Shown piece after piece: positions 36,790 to 49,100 of a stretch of DNA of 64,000 nucleotides; positions within the stretch are counted from its first letter, which is position 1; each line of letters starts with the position of its first letter. The notes below the pieces were generated by a model, which was not told the DNA's origin, ran no database searches, and worked only from the letters and a program-made list of their open reading frames with translations. A program made the translations under genes and the position numbers. The DNA comes from Macrostomum hystrix (Eukaryota > Platyhelminthes > Macrostomidae), in assembly GCA_950097015.1 (NCBI GenBank), contig CATNEN010000033.1, forward strand, positions 3,456,001 to 3,520,000, in the 5' to 3' direction.

Positions 36790-39632
36790 TATGGGTGAGA
36801 GGGGCAGGTCTACCTCCTGAAGGATATGGGTGAGAGGGGCAGATCTACCTCCTGAAGGATATGGGTGAGAGGGACAGGTCTACCTCCTGAAGGATATGGG
36901 TGAGAGGGACAGGTCCACCTCCTGAAGGATATGGGTGAGAGGGGCAGGTCTACCTCCTGAAGGATATGGGTGAGAGGGGCAGGTCTACCTCCTGAAGGAT
37001 ATGGGTGAGAGGGGCAGGTCTACCTCCTGAAGGATATGGGTGAGAGGGGCAGGTCTACCTCCTGAAGGATATGGGTGAGAGGGACAGGTCTACCTCCTGA
37101 AGGATATGGGTGAGAGGGACAGGTCCACCTCCTGAAGGATATGGGTGAGAGGGGCAGGTCTACCTCCTGAAGGATATGGGTGAGAGGGGCAGGTCTACCT
37201 CCTGAAGGATATGGGTGAGAGGGACAGGTCTACCTCCTGAAGGATATGGGTGAGAGGGACAGGTCTACCTCCTGAAGGATATGGGTGAGAGGGACAGGTC
37301 CACCTCCTGAATGATATGGGTGAGAGGGGCAGGTCTACCTCCTGAAGGATATGGGTGAGAGGGGCAGGTCTACCTCCTGAAGGATATGGGTGAGAGGGGC
37401 AGGTCTACCTCCTGAAGGATATGGGTGAGAGGGGCAGGTCTACCTCCTGAAGGATATGGGTGAGAGGGACAGGTCTACCTCCTGAAGGATATGGGTGAGA
37501 GGGGCAGGTCTACCTCCTGAAGGATATGGGTGAGAGGGACAGGTCTACCTCCTGAAGGATATGGGTGAGAGGGGCAGGTCTACCTTCTGAAGGATATGGG
37601 TGAGAGGGGCAGGTCCACCCCATGAAGGATATGGGTGAGAGGGGCAGGTCCACCCCATGAAGGATATGGGTGAGAGGGGCAGGTCCAACCCATGAAGGAT
37701 GTGGGTGAGAGGGGCAGGTCCACCCCATGAAGGATATGGGTGAGAGGGACAGGTCTACCTCCTGAAGGATATGGGTGAGAGGGGCAGGTCTACCTCCTGA
37801 AGGATATGGGTGAGAGGGACAGGTCTACCTCCTGATGGATATGGGTGAGAGGGGCAGGTCTACCTCCTGAAGGATATGGGTGAGAGGGGCAGGTCTACCT
37901 CCTGAAGGATATGGGTGAGAGGGACAGGTCTACCTCCTGAAGGATATGGGTGAGAGGGGCAGGTCTACCTCCTGAAGGATATGGGTGAGAGGGACAGGTC
38001 TACCTCCTGAAGGATATGGGTGAGAGGGGCAGGTCTACCTCCTGAAGGATATGGGTGAGAGGGGACAGGTCTACCTTCTGAAGGATATGGGTGAGAGGGG
38101 CAGGTCCACCCCATGAAGGATATGGGTGAGAGGGGCAGGTCCAACCCATGAAGGATGTGGGTGAGAGGGGCAGGTCCACCCCATGAAGGATATGGGTGAG
38201 AGGGACAGGTCTACCTCCTGAAGGATATGGGTGAGAGGGGCAGGTCTACCTCCTGAAGGATATGGGTGAGAGGGACAGGTCTACCTCCTGATGGATATGG
38301 GTGAGAGGGGCAGGTCTACCTCCTGAAGGATATGGGTGAGAGGGGCAGGTCTACCTCCTGAAGGATATGGGTGAGAGGGACAGGTCTACCTCCTGAAGGA
38401 TATGGGTGAGAGGGGCAGGTCTACCTCCTGAAGGATATGGGTGAGAGGGACAGGTCTACCTCCTGAAGGATATGGGTGAGAGGGGCAGGTCTACCTACTG
38501 AAGGATATGGGTGAGAGGGACAGGTCTACCTTCTGAAGGATATGGGTGAGAGGGGCAGGTCCACCCCATGAAGGATATGGGTGAGAGGGGCAGGTCCACC
38601 CCATGAAGGATATGGGTGAGAGGGGCAGGTCCAACCCATGAAGGATGTGGGTGAGAGGGGCAGGTCCACCCCATGAAGGATATGGGTGAGAGGGACAGGT
38701 CTACCTCCTGAAGGATATGGGTGAGAGGGGCAGGTCTACCTCCTGAAGGATATGGGTGAGAGGGACAGGTCTACCTCCTGATGGATATGGGTGAGAGGGG
38801 CAGGTCTACCTCCTGAAGGATATGGGTGAGAGGGGCAGGTCTACCTCCTGAAGGATATGGGTGAGAGGGACAGGTCTACCTCCTGAAGGATATGGGTGAG
38901 AGGGGCAGGTCTACCTCCTGAAGGATATGGGTGAGAGGGACAGGTCTACCTCCTGAAGGATATGGGTGAGAGGGGCAGGTCTACCTCCTGAAGGATATGG
39001 GTGAGAGGGACAGGTCTACCTTCTGAAGGATATGGGTGAGAGGGGCAGGTCCACCCCATGAAGGATATGGGTGAGAGGGGCAGGTCCAACCCATGAAGGA
39101 TGTGGGTGAGAGGGGCAGGTCCAACCCATGAAGGATATGGGTGAGAGGGACAGGTCCAACCCATGAAGGATGTGGGTGAGAGGGACAGGTCTACCTCCTG
39201 AAGGATATGGGTGAGAGGGACAGGTCTACCTCCTGATGGATATGGGTGAGAGGGGCAGGTCTACCTCCTGAAGGATATGGGTGAGAGGGACAGGTCTACC
39301 TCCTGAAGGATATGGGTGAGAGGGACAGGTCTACCTTCTGAAGGATATGGGTGAGAGGGGCAGGTCCACCCAATGAAGGATATGGGTGAGAGGGGCAGGT
39401 CCAACCCATGAAGGATATGGGTGAGAGGGGCAGGTCCACCCCATGGAGGATATGGGTGAGAGGGGCAGGTCCACCCCATGAAGGATGTGGGTGAGAGGGG
39501 CAGGTCTACCCCATGAAGGATGTGGGTGAGAGGGGCAGGTCCACCCCATGAAGGATATGGGTGAGAGGGGCAGGTACACCCCATGAAGGATATGGGTGAG
39601 AGGGGCAGGTCCACCCCATTAAGGAGATGGGT
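36790..39632. repeat. 35-bp minisatellite with higher-order structure, about 81 copies
   Basis: Unit AGGATATGGGTGAGAGGGGC plus AGGTCTACCTCCTGA. Variants are GGGACAGG, CCACCCCATGA, CCAACCCATGA and GGATGTGGG. The CTGATGGAT variant recurs at 37834, 38290, 38780 and 39235, marking blocks of 13-14 units. Confidence 0.96.
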
Positions 39633-40407
39633 GACTAAAATATTTCAAATTTCAAATGTTTGATTTTAAACTTACGCGTGTTTTGTTTCTAAAAAAAGTT
39701 CTTTAGCGATGTCAGCGATGTAGGATCTGTTACAATGATTGACCTGTCTTCTAGTTGCTGTTCAAGGTTCGCAAGAAGACACAACAGTCAGGCTTAAGTC
39801 CCGGCTGTAGCAGGGGGGGGGGTTGGGGGCAGCCAACCAATGGGAGTGAAGTGGGAAGCCGAGGCACAGCGCTCATGCTCGGCTGGGAAACATCTGAGAT
39901 GAGTAGAAATTCGTTGTGACAGTCTCACCTATGAGAGCTCCGAATATAGAACTTGGAGACAGAACTCACAACCAGGCCCTCAAAGTCCGCACTAGTGTAG
40001 GCTGGCTGGCTGTCCGATAGATGCACTGGGGCAGATAGGAAATGCTGATGCACTAAATTGGAGAAGAACACAGATAAAACAGTTTCGTTCTTTGGATTTT
40101 TAATATATACCGAGTTATGTCTTTTAAATTGCATTTTTCATACTTCTAAAACTTGCTTTTAAACTCAGCTTTGAGTCGGAGCTTGAAGCTTTAGCTATGA
40201 AGGTCTTTAAACCGCCAAACAACTTAGTTGCTGAAATATTGATTAAGCACTGGCGCAATTGTCAGTCATTTCTTACTCTAGGAGCCTCAAGCAATGGCAG
40301 TGCGGACGATGGCTGAGCAGATTTCTAGGAAACAGTTTTGCAGTCCGACACCTGCGCTGGTTTAAAATCCATCAATCACTCAACTAATGAGCAATTACGA
40401 TTTCATG
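39633..40407. other. Unique sequence with one exon-like segment
   Basis: Contains a G-run (gggggggggttgggggc) near 39810 and a possible minus-strand exon at 39970-40052, listed separately. Confidence 0.4.
39970..40052 (-). CDS. Possible isolated coding exon, 83 bp
   Basis: Flanked by a pyrimidine-rich acceptor (tgttcttctccaatttag) and a gtgagt donor, open in one frame as two bases plus 27 codons (HQHFLSAPVHLSDSQPAYTS then ADFEGLV). It has protein-like composition but no recognised family. It could belong to an upstream exon of the GPCR (5 kb downstream on the same strand) or to an unseen gene. No phase partner was proven. Confidence 0.25.
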
Positions 40408-40575
40408 AACTCAGACATGAACTCAGACATGAACTCAGACATGAACTCAGTCGTGAACTCAGTCATGAACTCAGTCGTGAACTCAGTCGTGAACTCAGTC
40501 ATGAACTCAGTCGTGAGCTCAGTCGTAAACTGAGTCATGAACTCAGTCATGAACTCAGTCATGAAGTCAATCAGG
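40408..40575. repeat. 12-bp minisatellite (GAACTCAGTCAT)
   Basis: About 14 units of ATGAACTCAGTC with single-base variants. It is the reverse complement, allowing one change, of the 12-bp array at 48672-48900. Confidence 0.9.
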
Positions 40576-41025
40576 AACTTAATCCACTAGCAATATCTAC
40601 TCGACTTCTCAGACACTTAGGCCTTCTTATTTATTTCCCAGAAAATGCAAAGATGTCTGTCACTGATGCAGATTAGCCACATTTGTCCTGTCAGGCCAGC
40701 TTTGGAGTCGATTAAAAAACGAATTCTAGAAAATTCTCAGCTTCTCGAAGAATGAGCGTCGCGAAAAGTTAAAACCCATTTGATGCCTGCTCGACTAGGA
40801 AATGAGAGGGATTAGCACAGAGGCCTCAGAATCCTCTTTTTTGCTGCTGATTTTTCTTGAATTGTCTTGAGATTTCCCCTGAGCCGGATTTTTAATCGGG
40901 GTTTGAGAAGCTAAAAGTGCACGATAGAAAACTATTTCACAAAAGGAAAAATGGCCAGTTTTCGCAATGAAGAATCTTTTGAATTTCAACCGAGTCTGAC
41001 TGGAAACTCAATTGAAATTCCCTCA

Positions 41026-41580
41026 GCTTGGCTCCTGTTGCGATTCCGGCCTCCGCTGCGATTCTGACTTCAGCTCCTGCTGCGATTCTGACTTAAGCTC
41101 CTGCTGCGATTCTGGCCTCCTGCTGCGATTCTGGCCTTCTACTGCGATTCCGGCCTCCGCTGCGATTCTGACTTCAGCTCCTGCTGCGATTCTGACTTCA
41201 ACTCCTGCTGCGATTCTGGCCTTCTACTGCGATTCCGGCCTCCGCTGCGATTCTGACTTCAGCTCCTGCTGCGATTCTGACTTCAGCTCCTGCTGCGATT
41301 CTGGCCTCCTGCTGATTCTGACTTCAGCTCCTGCTGCGATTCTGACTTCAGCTCCTGCTGCGATTCTGACTTCAGCTCCTGCTGCGATTCTGACTTCCTG
41401 CTGCGATTCTGACTTCCTGCTGCGATTCTGACTTCCTGCTGCGATTCTGGCCTCCTGCTGCGATTCTGACTTCCTGCTGCGATTCTGACTTCCTGCTGCG
41501 AATCTGACCACAGCTACAGCTGCGACTCTGACCTCAGCTACAGCTGCGACTCTGACCTCAGCTACAGCTGCGACTCTGAC
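41026..41580. repeat. 24-bp / 19-bp minisatellite
   Basis: Units of TGCGATTCTGACTTCAGCTC plus CTGC alternate with a shortened TGCGATTCTGACTTCCTGC. The last part changes to ACAGCTGCGACTCTGACC. Confidence 0.93.
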
Positions 41581-41599
41581 CAGGGCTGCTTCAGCTTCA

Positions 41600-41855
41600 C
41601 GGCTGCGTGCAATGGCACATCATTCGGTGACACTAGACCCGCTGCCAGCGAGGAGGCAATTTCGCTGACTCCTGAGCACACACGCACACGCACGATACTG
41701 TACGTAGGCACATGCTCATACAGGTGTGTACATCTGCCCTGACTTTCTCATCGTCAGGCACAGTACACGTAACTGTGCCTTGGAGGTTGGCAATCGAGCT
41801 CAGGGACCCTTGGTGGGAGAGGCAAACGCGTCAACCGCTCTGCCACTAACCCGTC
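41600..41855 (-). repeat. SINE-like family B, long copy
   Basis: On the minus strand a tRNA-like head (TTAGTGGCAGAGCGGTT as A box region, GAGCTCGATTGCC as B-box-like) is followed by a body and ends with GCTCAGGAGTCAGCGAAAT ... GTGCCATTGC, shared with 20940-21108. A short CACACGCACACG run lies in the body. Confidence 0.6.
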
Positions 41856-42319
41856 TTGGTGAGTTTAGTCACGTGAGTAAAAAACAGTCAACTCAAAAAA
41901 TCTATTATTTCAAAGTGGCGAAAGTTCAAGTTATTGTTCAGCTTTAAAAATCGCTTAATTTTCTAAGAACAACAACGATAAAACTAAATATTCAGGTCTG
42001 CTGAGAAGAAGGAAATTAATTCTAGCGATGAGTACTTAACTATTTTGCAATTTGCGGTAAATACTATCGAAGGTGCCAATTTCGCAGTACTTTAATATTT
42101 TTGCTTCTCCACACAATGCTTTTAAAGTAAAAGCCAAGTTGTCCTTTTTCTACTATAAAAATGTTATTTCTAAAAAGTTAAATACTAAAATAAATGACTG
42201 AAATAATCAATGGTGCAGCTTTAGACTAAAGAACTGTGTCTGAAGCACTACCGGTAAAGCTGTTTATCAGAATTAAAATTATCGAACTAATAAAATTTAC
42301 ACCGTGTCAACAATTAAAG
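41856..42319. other. AT-rich flank between SINE and array
   Basis: No gene or RNA recognised. This region is the 3' flank of the P2X gene beyond the 24-bp array. Confidence 0.45.
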
Positions 42320-43055
42320 AATGGTGAGTGGGTCAGAGGGAAGGATGGTCAGTGGCTCAGAGGGAAGGATGGTCAGTGGGTCAGAAGGAAGGATGGTCAG
42401 TGGGTCAGAGGGAAGGATGGTCAGTGGGTCAGAGGGAAGGATGGTCAGTGGGTCAGAGGGAAGGATGGTCAGTGGGTCAGAGGGAAGGATGGTCAGTGGC
42501 TCAGAGGGAAGGATGGTCAGTGGGTCAGAGGGAAGGATGGTCAGTGGGTCAGAAGGAAGGATGGTCAGTGGGTCAGAGGGAAGGATGGTCAGTGGGTCAG
42601 AGGGAAGGATGGTCAGTGGGTCAGAGGGAAGGATGGTCAGTGGCTCAGAGGGAAGGATGGTCAGTGGGTCAGAAGGAAGGATGGTCAGTGGGTCAGAGGG
42701 AAGGATGGTCAGTGGGTCAGAGGGAAGGATGGTCAGTGGGTCAGAGGGAAGGATGGTCAGTGGGTCAGAGGGAAGGATGGTCAGTGGGTCAGAGGGAAGG
42801 ATGCGTCAGTGGGTCAGAGGGAAGGATGCGTCAGTGGGTCAGAGGGAAGGATGGTCAGTGGGTCAGAGGGAAGGATGGTCAGTGGGTCAGGGGGGAAGGA
42901 TGGTCAGTGGGTCAGAGGGAAGGATGGTCAGTGGGTCAGAGGGAAGGATGCGTCAGTGGGTCAGAGGGAAGGATGCGTCAGTGGGTCAGAGGGAAGGATG
43001 GTCAGTGGGTCAGAGGGAAGGATGGTCAGTGGGTCAGGGGGGAAGGATGGTCAGT
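42320..43055. repeat. 24-bp minisatellite, about 30 copies
   Basis: Unit GGTCAGTGGGTCAGAGGGAA plus GGAT. Its last unit lies about 60 bases downstream of the P2X stop codon, so it may be in the 3' UTR. All three plus frames are open by composition. Confidence 0.96.
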
Positions 43056-43114
43056 TATTTTTCTTGTCGAGCGAGGACCTCTAAATCTAGAACCTTGGTG
43101 CCATGGGGCCGCCG

Positions 43115-46100
43115 CTATAGCTGGGCGCTCCAGCTGGAGGTCGGCAGTCTGCTGAAGCTGTTCGCCGACATATGCACGTACGGCGGCGGTGGGCGCAGCG
43201 ACGCGGCTGCAGCCGTGGCTGCCGCAGTAGCCGCCGCTTCGGCCTTGCTGTCGGCATCAAAATCGTCGACATCCGAGCCGGACGAATAGGGCGAGGCAGC
43301 CGCCGACTCGGGCGACTCTCGGCTCGTCTGCGACCGGCTGGCAGCGAGGCCGCCTTGGCCGTAGAAGTTCGCCGAGTTGACCGCGCGCTGCGGCAGCGGC
43401 TGTCGGTGATGCAGGAGGCAAACCTGCGGCCCGTCGATCGGCCCGACGGCGGTGACTGTCGACGAGGCGGCGTGACGGCTGGGCCAGAGCATGGCCGGGC
43501 TGGCGGGAGTGGCCGCAGCGTCAGCATACGGGATGCCGTTGTTGCCGCCCGGCCCGCCAGCCTGGCCGCAGATGTCGCCACCCGAGACGGCAATCGAGGC
43601 CGAGATCGGCGCGTTGACTGTCCTGGAGCTGCCGGTGGAGGCGGCTGCGGCCCCGGCGGCCTTGCTGCGCCTGCCGCGTCGGCGGCCGCTGCTGTCGCTG
43701 TCCCTGATGGTCTTGGCTCGCTCGATCTCCTTGCGCTTTACCTGGCGAGGAGGTTGTGAATGAGCATGGTGAGAACTGTGAATGAGCATGGTGAGAACTG
43801 TGAATGAGCATGGTGAGAACTGTGAATGGGCATGGTGAGAACTGTGAATGAGCATGGTGAGAACTGTGAATGAGCATGGTGAGAACTGTGAATGAGGATT
43901 GTGAGAACTGTGAATAGGGATTGTGAGAACTGTGAATGGGCATTGTGAGAACTGTGAATGGGGACTGCAAGAACTGTGATTCTAGGAAACTGTGAACTGT
44001 GATTGAGGATTTCAGAGCTACAAGCGAGGATTTAACGATACGAAACTTTTTCTAAAGTTTTGAAAGATATGACAATCTAACCTTTATTGCAAACCCACCG
44101 GAAATGGCAATGCTCGGTTTACAAGCTGGCGGCAATGAAAATCTATTGCAGCCAAGTCGTAGAGTTTATGGTTTTTATTCTATAAATTTACCTCCATATT
44201 TTTGTCAATGCGGCAGCAGAGTTGACGGCGCAACAGAAACATATTATTCTGCACAGAAAGCAGACAGCTAAAGATGACTGTTTCAACAAGAGCCTTATAA
44301 AATTCTTGCTTTTAGAGCTGGGCTGTAAAATTCGGACCTCTAAATTATAGCACAATTTTCCGTAGTGAACCAGTTTTAGTTCCAGGTGCTATTATCTAGA
44401 GGTCCATATCTAAATGAGGGGGAAGTGCAGAGATACTGAGATGGCACATGGCCACCTGCCAGACTGCATCAGCGAATCAGGAAGTCAAAGGAGGCCACAG
44501 AGATTAAACTGATTAGCTCTGAACCCTTTGTAGAAAAACGAAGAAAATTCGTTATTTTTAACGAGGCAGCAATTTGCCAAATTAGTCCTTTTTTTCTCGA
44601 TGGAACTATGCAGATTACAGACACATCTGTTCAGATTACAGACACATCTGTGCAGATTACAGACCCATCTATGCAGATTACAGACCCATCCGTGCAGATT
44701 ACAGACACATCTGTGCAGATTACAGACACATCTATGCAGATTACAGACACATCTGTTCAGATTACAGACACATCTATGCAGATTACAGACCCATCCGTGC
44801 AGATTACAGACACATCTGTGCAGATTACAGACACATCTGTGCAGATTACAGACACATCTGTTCAGATTACAGACACATCTGTTCAGATTACAGACACATC
44901 TGTGCAGATTACAGACACATCTGTTCAGATTACAGACACATCTGTTCAGATTACAGACACATCCGTGCAGATTACAGACACATCCGTGCAGATTACAGAC
45001 ACATCTGTGCAGATTACAGACACATCTGTGCAGATTACAGACACATCTGTGCAGATTACAGACACATCTGTGCAGATTACAGACACATCCGTGCAGATTA
45101 CAGACACATCTGTTCAGATTACAGACACATCTGTGCAGATTACAGACACATCCGTGCAGATTACAGACACATCTGTGCAGATTACAGACACAACCGTGCA
45201 GATTACAGACACATCTGTTCAGATTACAGACACATCTGTGCAGATTACAGACACATCTATGCAGATTACAGACCCATCCGTGCAGATTACAGACACATCT
45301 GTGCAGATTACAGACACATCTGTGCAGATGACAGACACATCCGTGCAGATTACAGACACATCTGTGCAGATTACAGACACATCCGTGCAGATTACAGACA
45401 CATCTGTTCAGATTACAGACACATCTGTGCAGATTACAGACACATCTATGCAGATTACAGACCCATCCGTGCAGATTACAGACACATCTGTTCAGATTAC
45501 AGACACATCTGTGCAGATTACAGACACATCTGTGCAGATTACAGACACATCTGTGCAGATTACAGACACATCTATGCAGATTACAGACCCATCCGTGCAG
45601 ATTACAGACACATCCGTGCAGATTACAGACACATCTGTGCAGATTACAGACACATCCGTGCAGATTACAGACACATCTGTGCAGATTACAGACACATCTG
45701 TGCAGATTACAGACACATCCGTGCAGATTACAGACACATCCGTGCAGATTACAGACACATCCGTGCAGATTACAGACACATCCGTGCAGATTACAGACCC
45801 ATCTGTGCAGATAACAAATACAGCACAATCGCTGAAGCAGAGATCCTTAGGAAAAGGAGCAACAGAGTTCCTCAAACCCAAAGCAGAAAATCCCAAGAAG
45901 GCGGCCCAGCTCACCTTGTCAATCTTGGCCTGTCGGTACTTTTTCCTCTTACGCATGATGTTGAGAACAATGATGTCGCAGAGCACAGTGGCGAGAGTGA
46001 GCAGGGCCAGCCCGGATCCCAGGTTCATTGTGAAGTTGAGTATGTCGAATTTGCCGCCTCTGCCGGTGACGCTGATGAAGAACTGAATGCCGAATGCCTT

Positions 46101-49100
46101 CACCAATGTCCGCTTGTGGATGCCGTCCTCCACATAGTGATAGGCGTGCCTGGCAACCAGCAATAATTTCATTTCATTTTATGCTGCTTCGGCTACTTTT
46201 TTGTAACTAGTAAAGAAATTATAGTTTTCTTTTTAAAAAAAACTTTTTACTCACATTTTCAAATAAGTCTACTAACAGTAATATTCAGCAGACAAAATAC
46301 TAACCGAAAATTCCAGCCCTGTCCAACTTTGCCATCTTCGAGGTTGCGAAATTTGTACTCAGGTTTGCAGTGCTCCTCGTTGTAATCAAAGTTGCACTCC
46401 CAGTGAATGTCTATGGCCACCATGCCTGTAATGAGGCGGTCATTGGCATTGAACTTCGCTCTCAACTATAGGAATACCAAGCCATTTCGCCGCCCGCTTA
46501 TACACCAGGGGGATTTCCCCGCAGAAATCTCGGCCAAATTTTTTTTGGCTGTGCCTGAATGCTAACAGCGTTGGGTGGTGACTGATTGGTTGACAGACTA
46601 GCAATGGTGTCCCGTGGTTGAGCTGCGCCTAATATTCAGGCTGTGCAGTACACTGCTCCGTTTGAGTGCAGTGTCAGGGGGAACCCCCCTTGGTAGTTCT
46701 ACTGCTAACATGCAAGAAATTACCCCCAGTGATCCAGATCTGCTTGGCCGCCATCTCGCTGATGGCCTGTCCGTACTTGATGATGTCGCCCAGTTTGAAG
46801 ATCGGGCAATACCTGTCTTGGTCGTGGTCCGGTCTGTAGTGGCAGGTCTTCAGGTATTTGTTGGTCATATTGCTCAGAATGTTGCGCCGTTTCACACCAA
46901 ACTTTGGAAATTCGACGCTATTTTTTATCAGCACGGTGAAATTCTTGACTCGCGTCATTAGCACCTGCGAATGCGCCGAACAGAAGTCACTGAGCGTGTG
47001 ACGAATTGGGGGTGACTGGTGGAGTGACTGGTGGAGTGACTGGTGGAGTGACTGATGGAGTGACTGGTGGAGTGACTGGTGGAGTGACTGATGGAGTGAC
47101 TGATGGAGTGACTGGTAGAGTGACTGTTGGAGTGACTGATGTAGTGACTGGTGGAGTGACTGGTGGAGTGACTGGTGGAGTGACTGGTGAAAGTGACTGG
47201 TGAAAGTGACTGTTGGAGTGACTGATGGAGTGACTGGTGGAGTGACTGATGGAGTGACTGTTGGAGTGACTGGTGAAGTGACTGATGGAGTGACTGGTGG
47301 AGTGACTGGTGAAGTGACTGATGGAGTGACTGGTGGAGTGACTGATGGAGCGACTGGTGGAGTGACTGATGGAGTGACTGATGGAGTGACTGGTGAAAGT
47401 GACTGGTGATGTGACTAGTGAAGTGACTGATGGAGTGACTGATGGAGTGACTGGTGAAAGTGACTGGTGATGTGACTAGTGAAGTGACTGATGGAGTGAC
47501 TGGTGGAGTGACTGGTGGAGTCACTGGTGGAATGACTGGTGAAAGTGACTGCTGGAGTGACTGATGGAGTGACTGTTGGAGTGACTGGTGGAGTGACTAG
47601 TGAAGTGACTGATGGAGTGACTGGTGGAGTGACTGATGGAGTGACTGGTGAAGTGACTGATGGAGTGACTGGTGGAGTGACTAGTGAAGTGACTGATGGA
47701 GTGACTGGTGGAGTGACTGATGGAGTGACTGGTGAAGTGACTGATGGAGTGACTGGTGGAGTGACTAGTGAAGTGACTGATGGAGTGACTGTTGGAGTGA
47801 CTGGTGGAGTGACTGATGGAGTGACTGGTGAAGTGACTGATGGAGTGACTGGTGGAGTGACTAGTGAAGTGACTGATGGAGTGACTGGTGGAGTGACTGA
47901 TGGAGTGACTGATGGAGTGACTGATGGAGTGACTGGTGGAGTGACTAGTGAAGTGACTGATGGAGTGACTGTTGGAGTGACTGGTGGAGTGACTAGTGAA
48001 GTGACTGATGGAGTGACTGGTGGAGTGACTGATGGAGTGACTGGTGAAGTGACTGATGGAGTGACTGGTGGAGTGACTAGTGAAGTGACTGATGGAGTGA
48101 CTGGTGGAGTGACTGATGGAGCGACTGGTGGAGTGACTGATGGAGTGACTGATGGAGTGACTGGTGAAAGTGACTGGTGATGTGACTAGTGAAGTGACTG
48201 ATGGAGTGACTGGTGGAGTGACTGGTGGAGTGACCGAGGGTCTCATATATGGACTCAAATATTTTGTTATCGCTATTTTTTAGATTATTTTTGACATAAT
48301 TTTATCCGATGCAATCGATGGGACTGAGTGGCCGCCGGCAAACATGCCGAGCTGCACATGAGCCCTCAGGTGCGTGAGAGCCTCATTTGATGGGTACTCA
48401 AAGCCGCATTCGTGCAGCCGCTGACGCACCTGGGCCGTCTCGCCAAGGGTCCGGATAAACGCAAATTGCCAGCTGAGTGGGAGCGGCCCCAGCGGCGACA
48501 CCTCCGTGAGAGAGCATTTCAGATCCCCACTTAAAAGGGCCGCCGATAAAAAAACCGCATATTTTTTAAACAAAATAAAAGCCTTATCTGCACTACCGGA
48601 GCCATGTGTCGGGGATCTGGGAAATGGATTTCGATGCAAAATAAGTACAAGTTGAGTAAGCTGGATCCTACACAATAACTCAAGTTCATGAGTGAGTTCA
48701 CTACCATGTGCTGAGTTCACAACTGAGTTTTTCTACTGAGTTCACTACTGAGTTCACTACTGAGTTCATGAGTGAGTTCATGAATGAGTTCATGGGGAAG
48801 TTCATGAGTGAGTTCATGAATGAGTTCATGGGTAAGTTCATGAATAAGTTCAAGGGAAAGTTCATGAGTGAGTTCATGAGTGAATTCATGAGTGACTTCA
48901 GACCTTGTCATCGCCCAGAGGCAGCTGGTCCCTCTCGGTGGGGCACCAGCCGTAGATCTCGCACACGGTCAGGTTTGCCTCCCGGGAGCTGCTGACGCAG
49001 CGGCCCGTCTTGACGCCCCAGCCCAGCATGTGCACGTGGCCCTTCTTGCAGTCGGCATCGGTATTGCAGCTGGTTGGGCGCAAAGCAGCGGGTGCGAAAT

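Noticed and set aside
36790-39632. CRISPR array
   Set aside because: Units are contiguous with no unique spacers, and the context is eukaryotic.
42236-43289. Three overlapping long plus-strand ORFs (KDGQWVRG and similar)
   Set aside because: All three frames are open through the same 24-bp array, which shows composition, not coding. No gene-like flanks.
44608-46086. 492-codon plus-strand ORF of QITDTSV repeats
   Set aside because: It is antisense to P2X intron 6 and exon 6 and exists because a 21-bp unit lacks stops; its last part is the reverse complement of the P2X exon.
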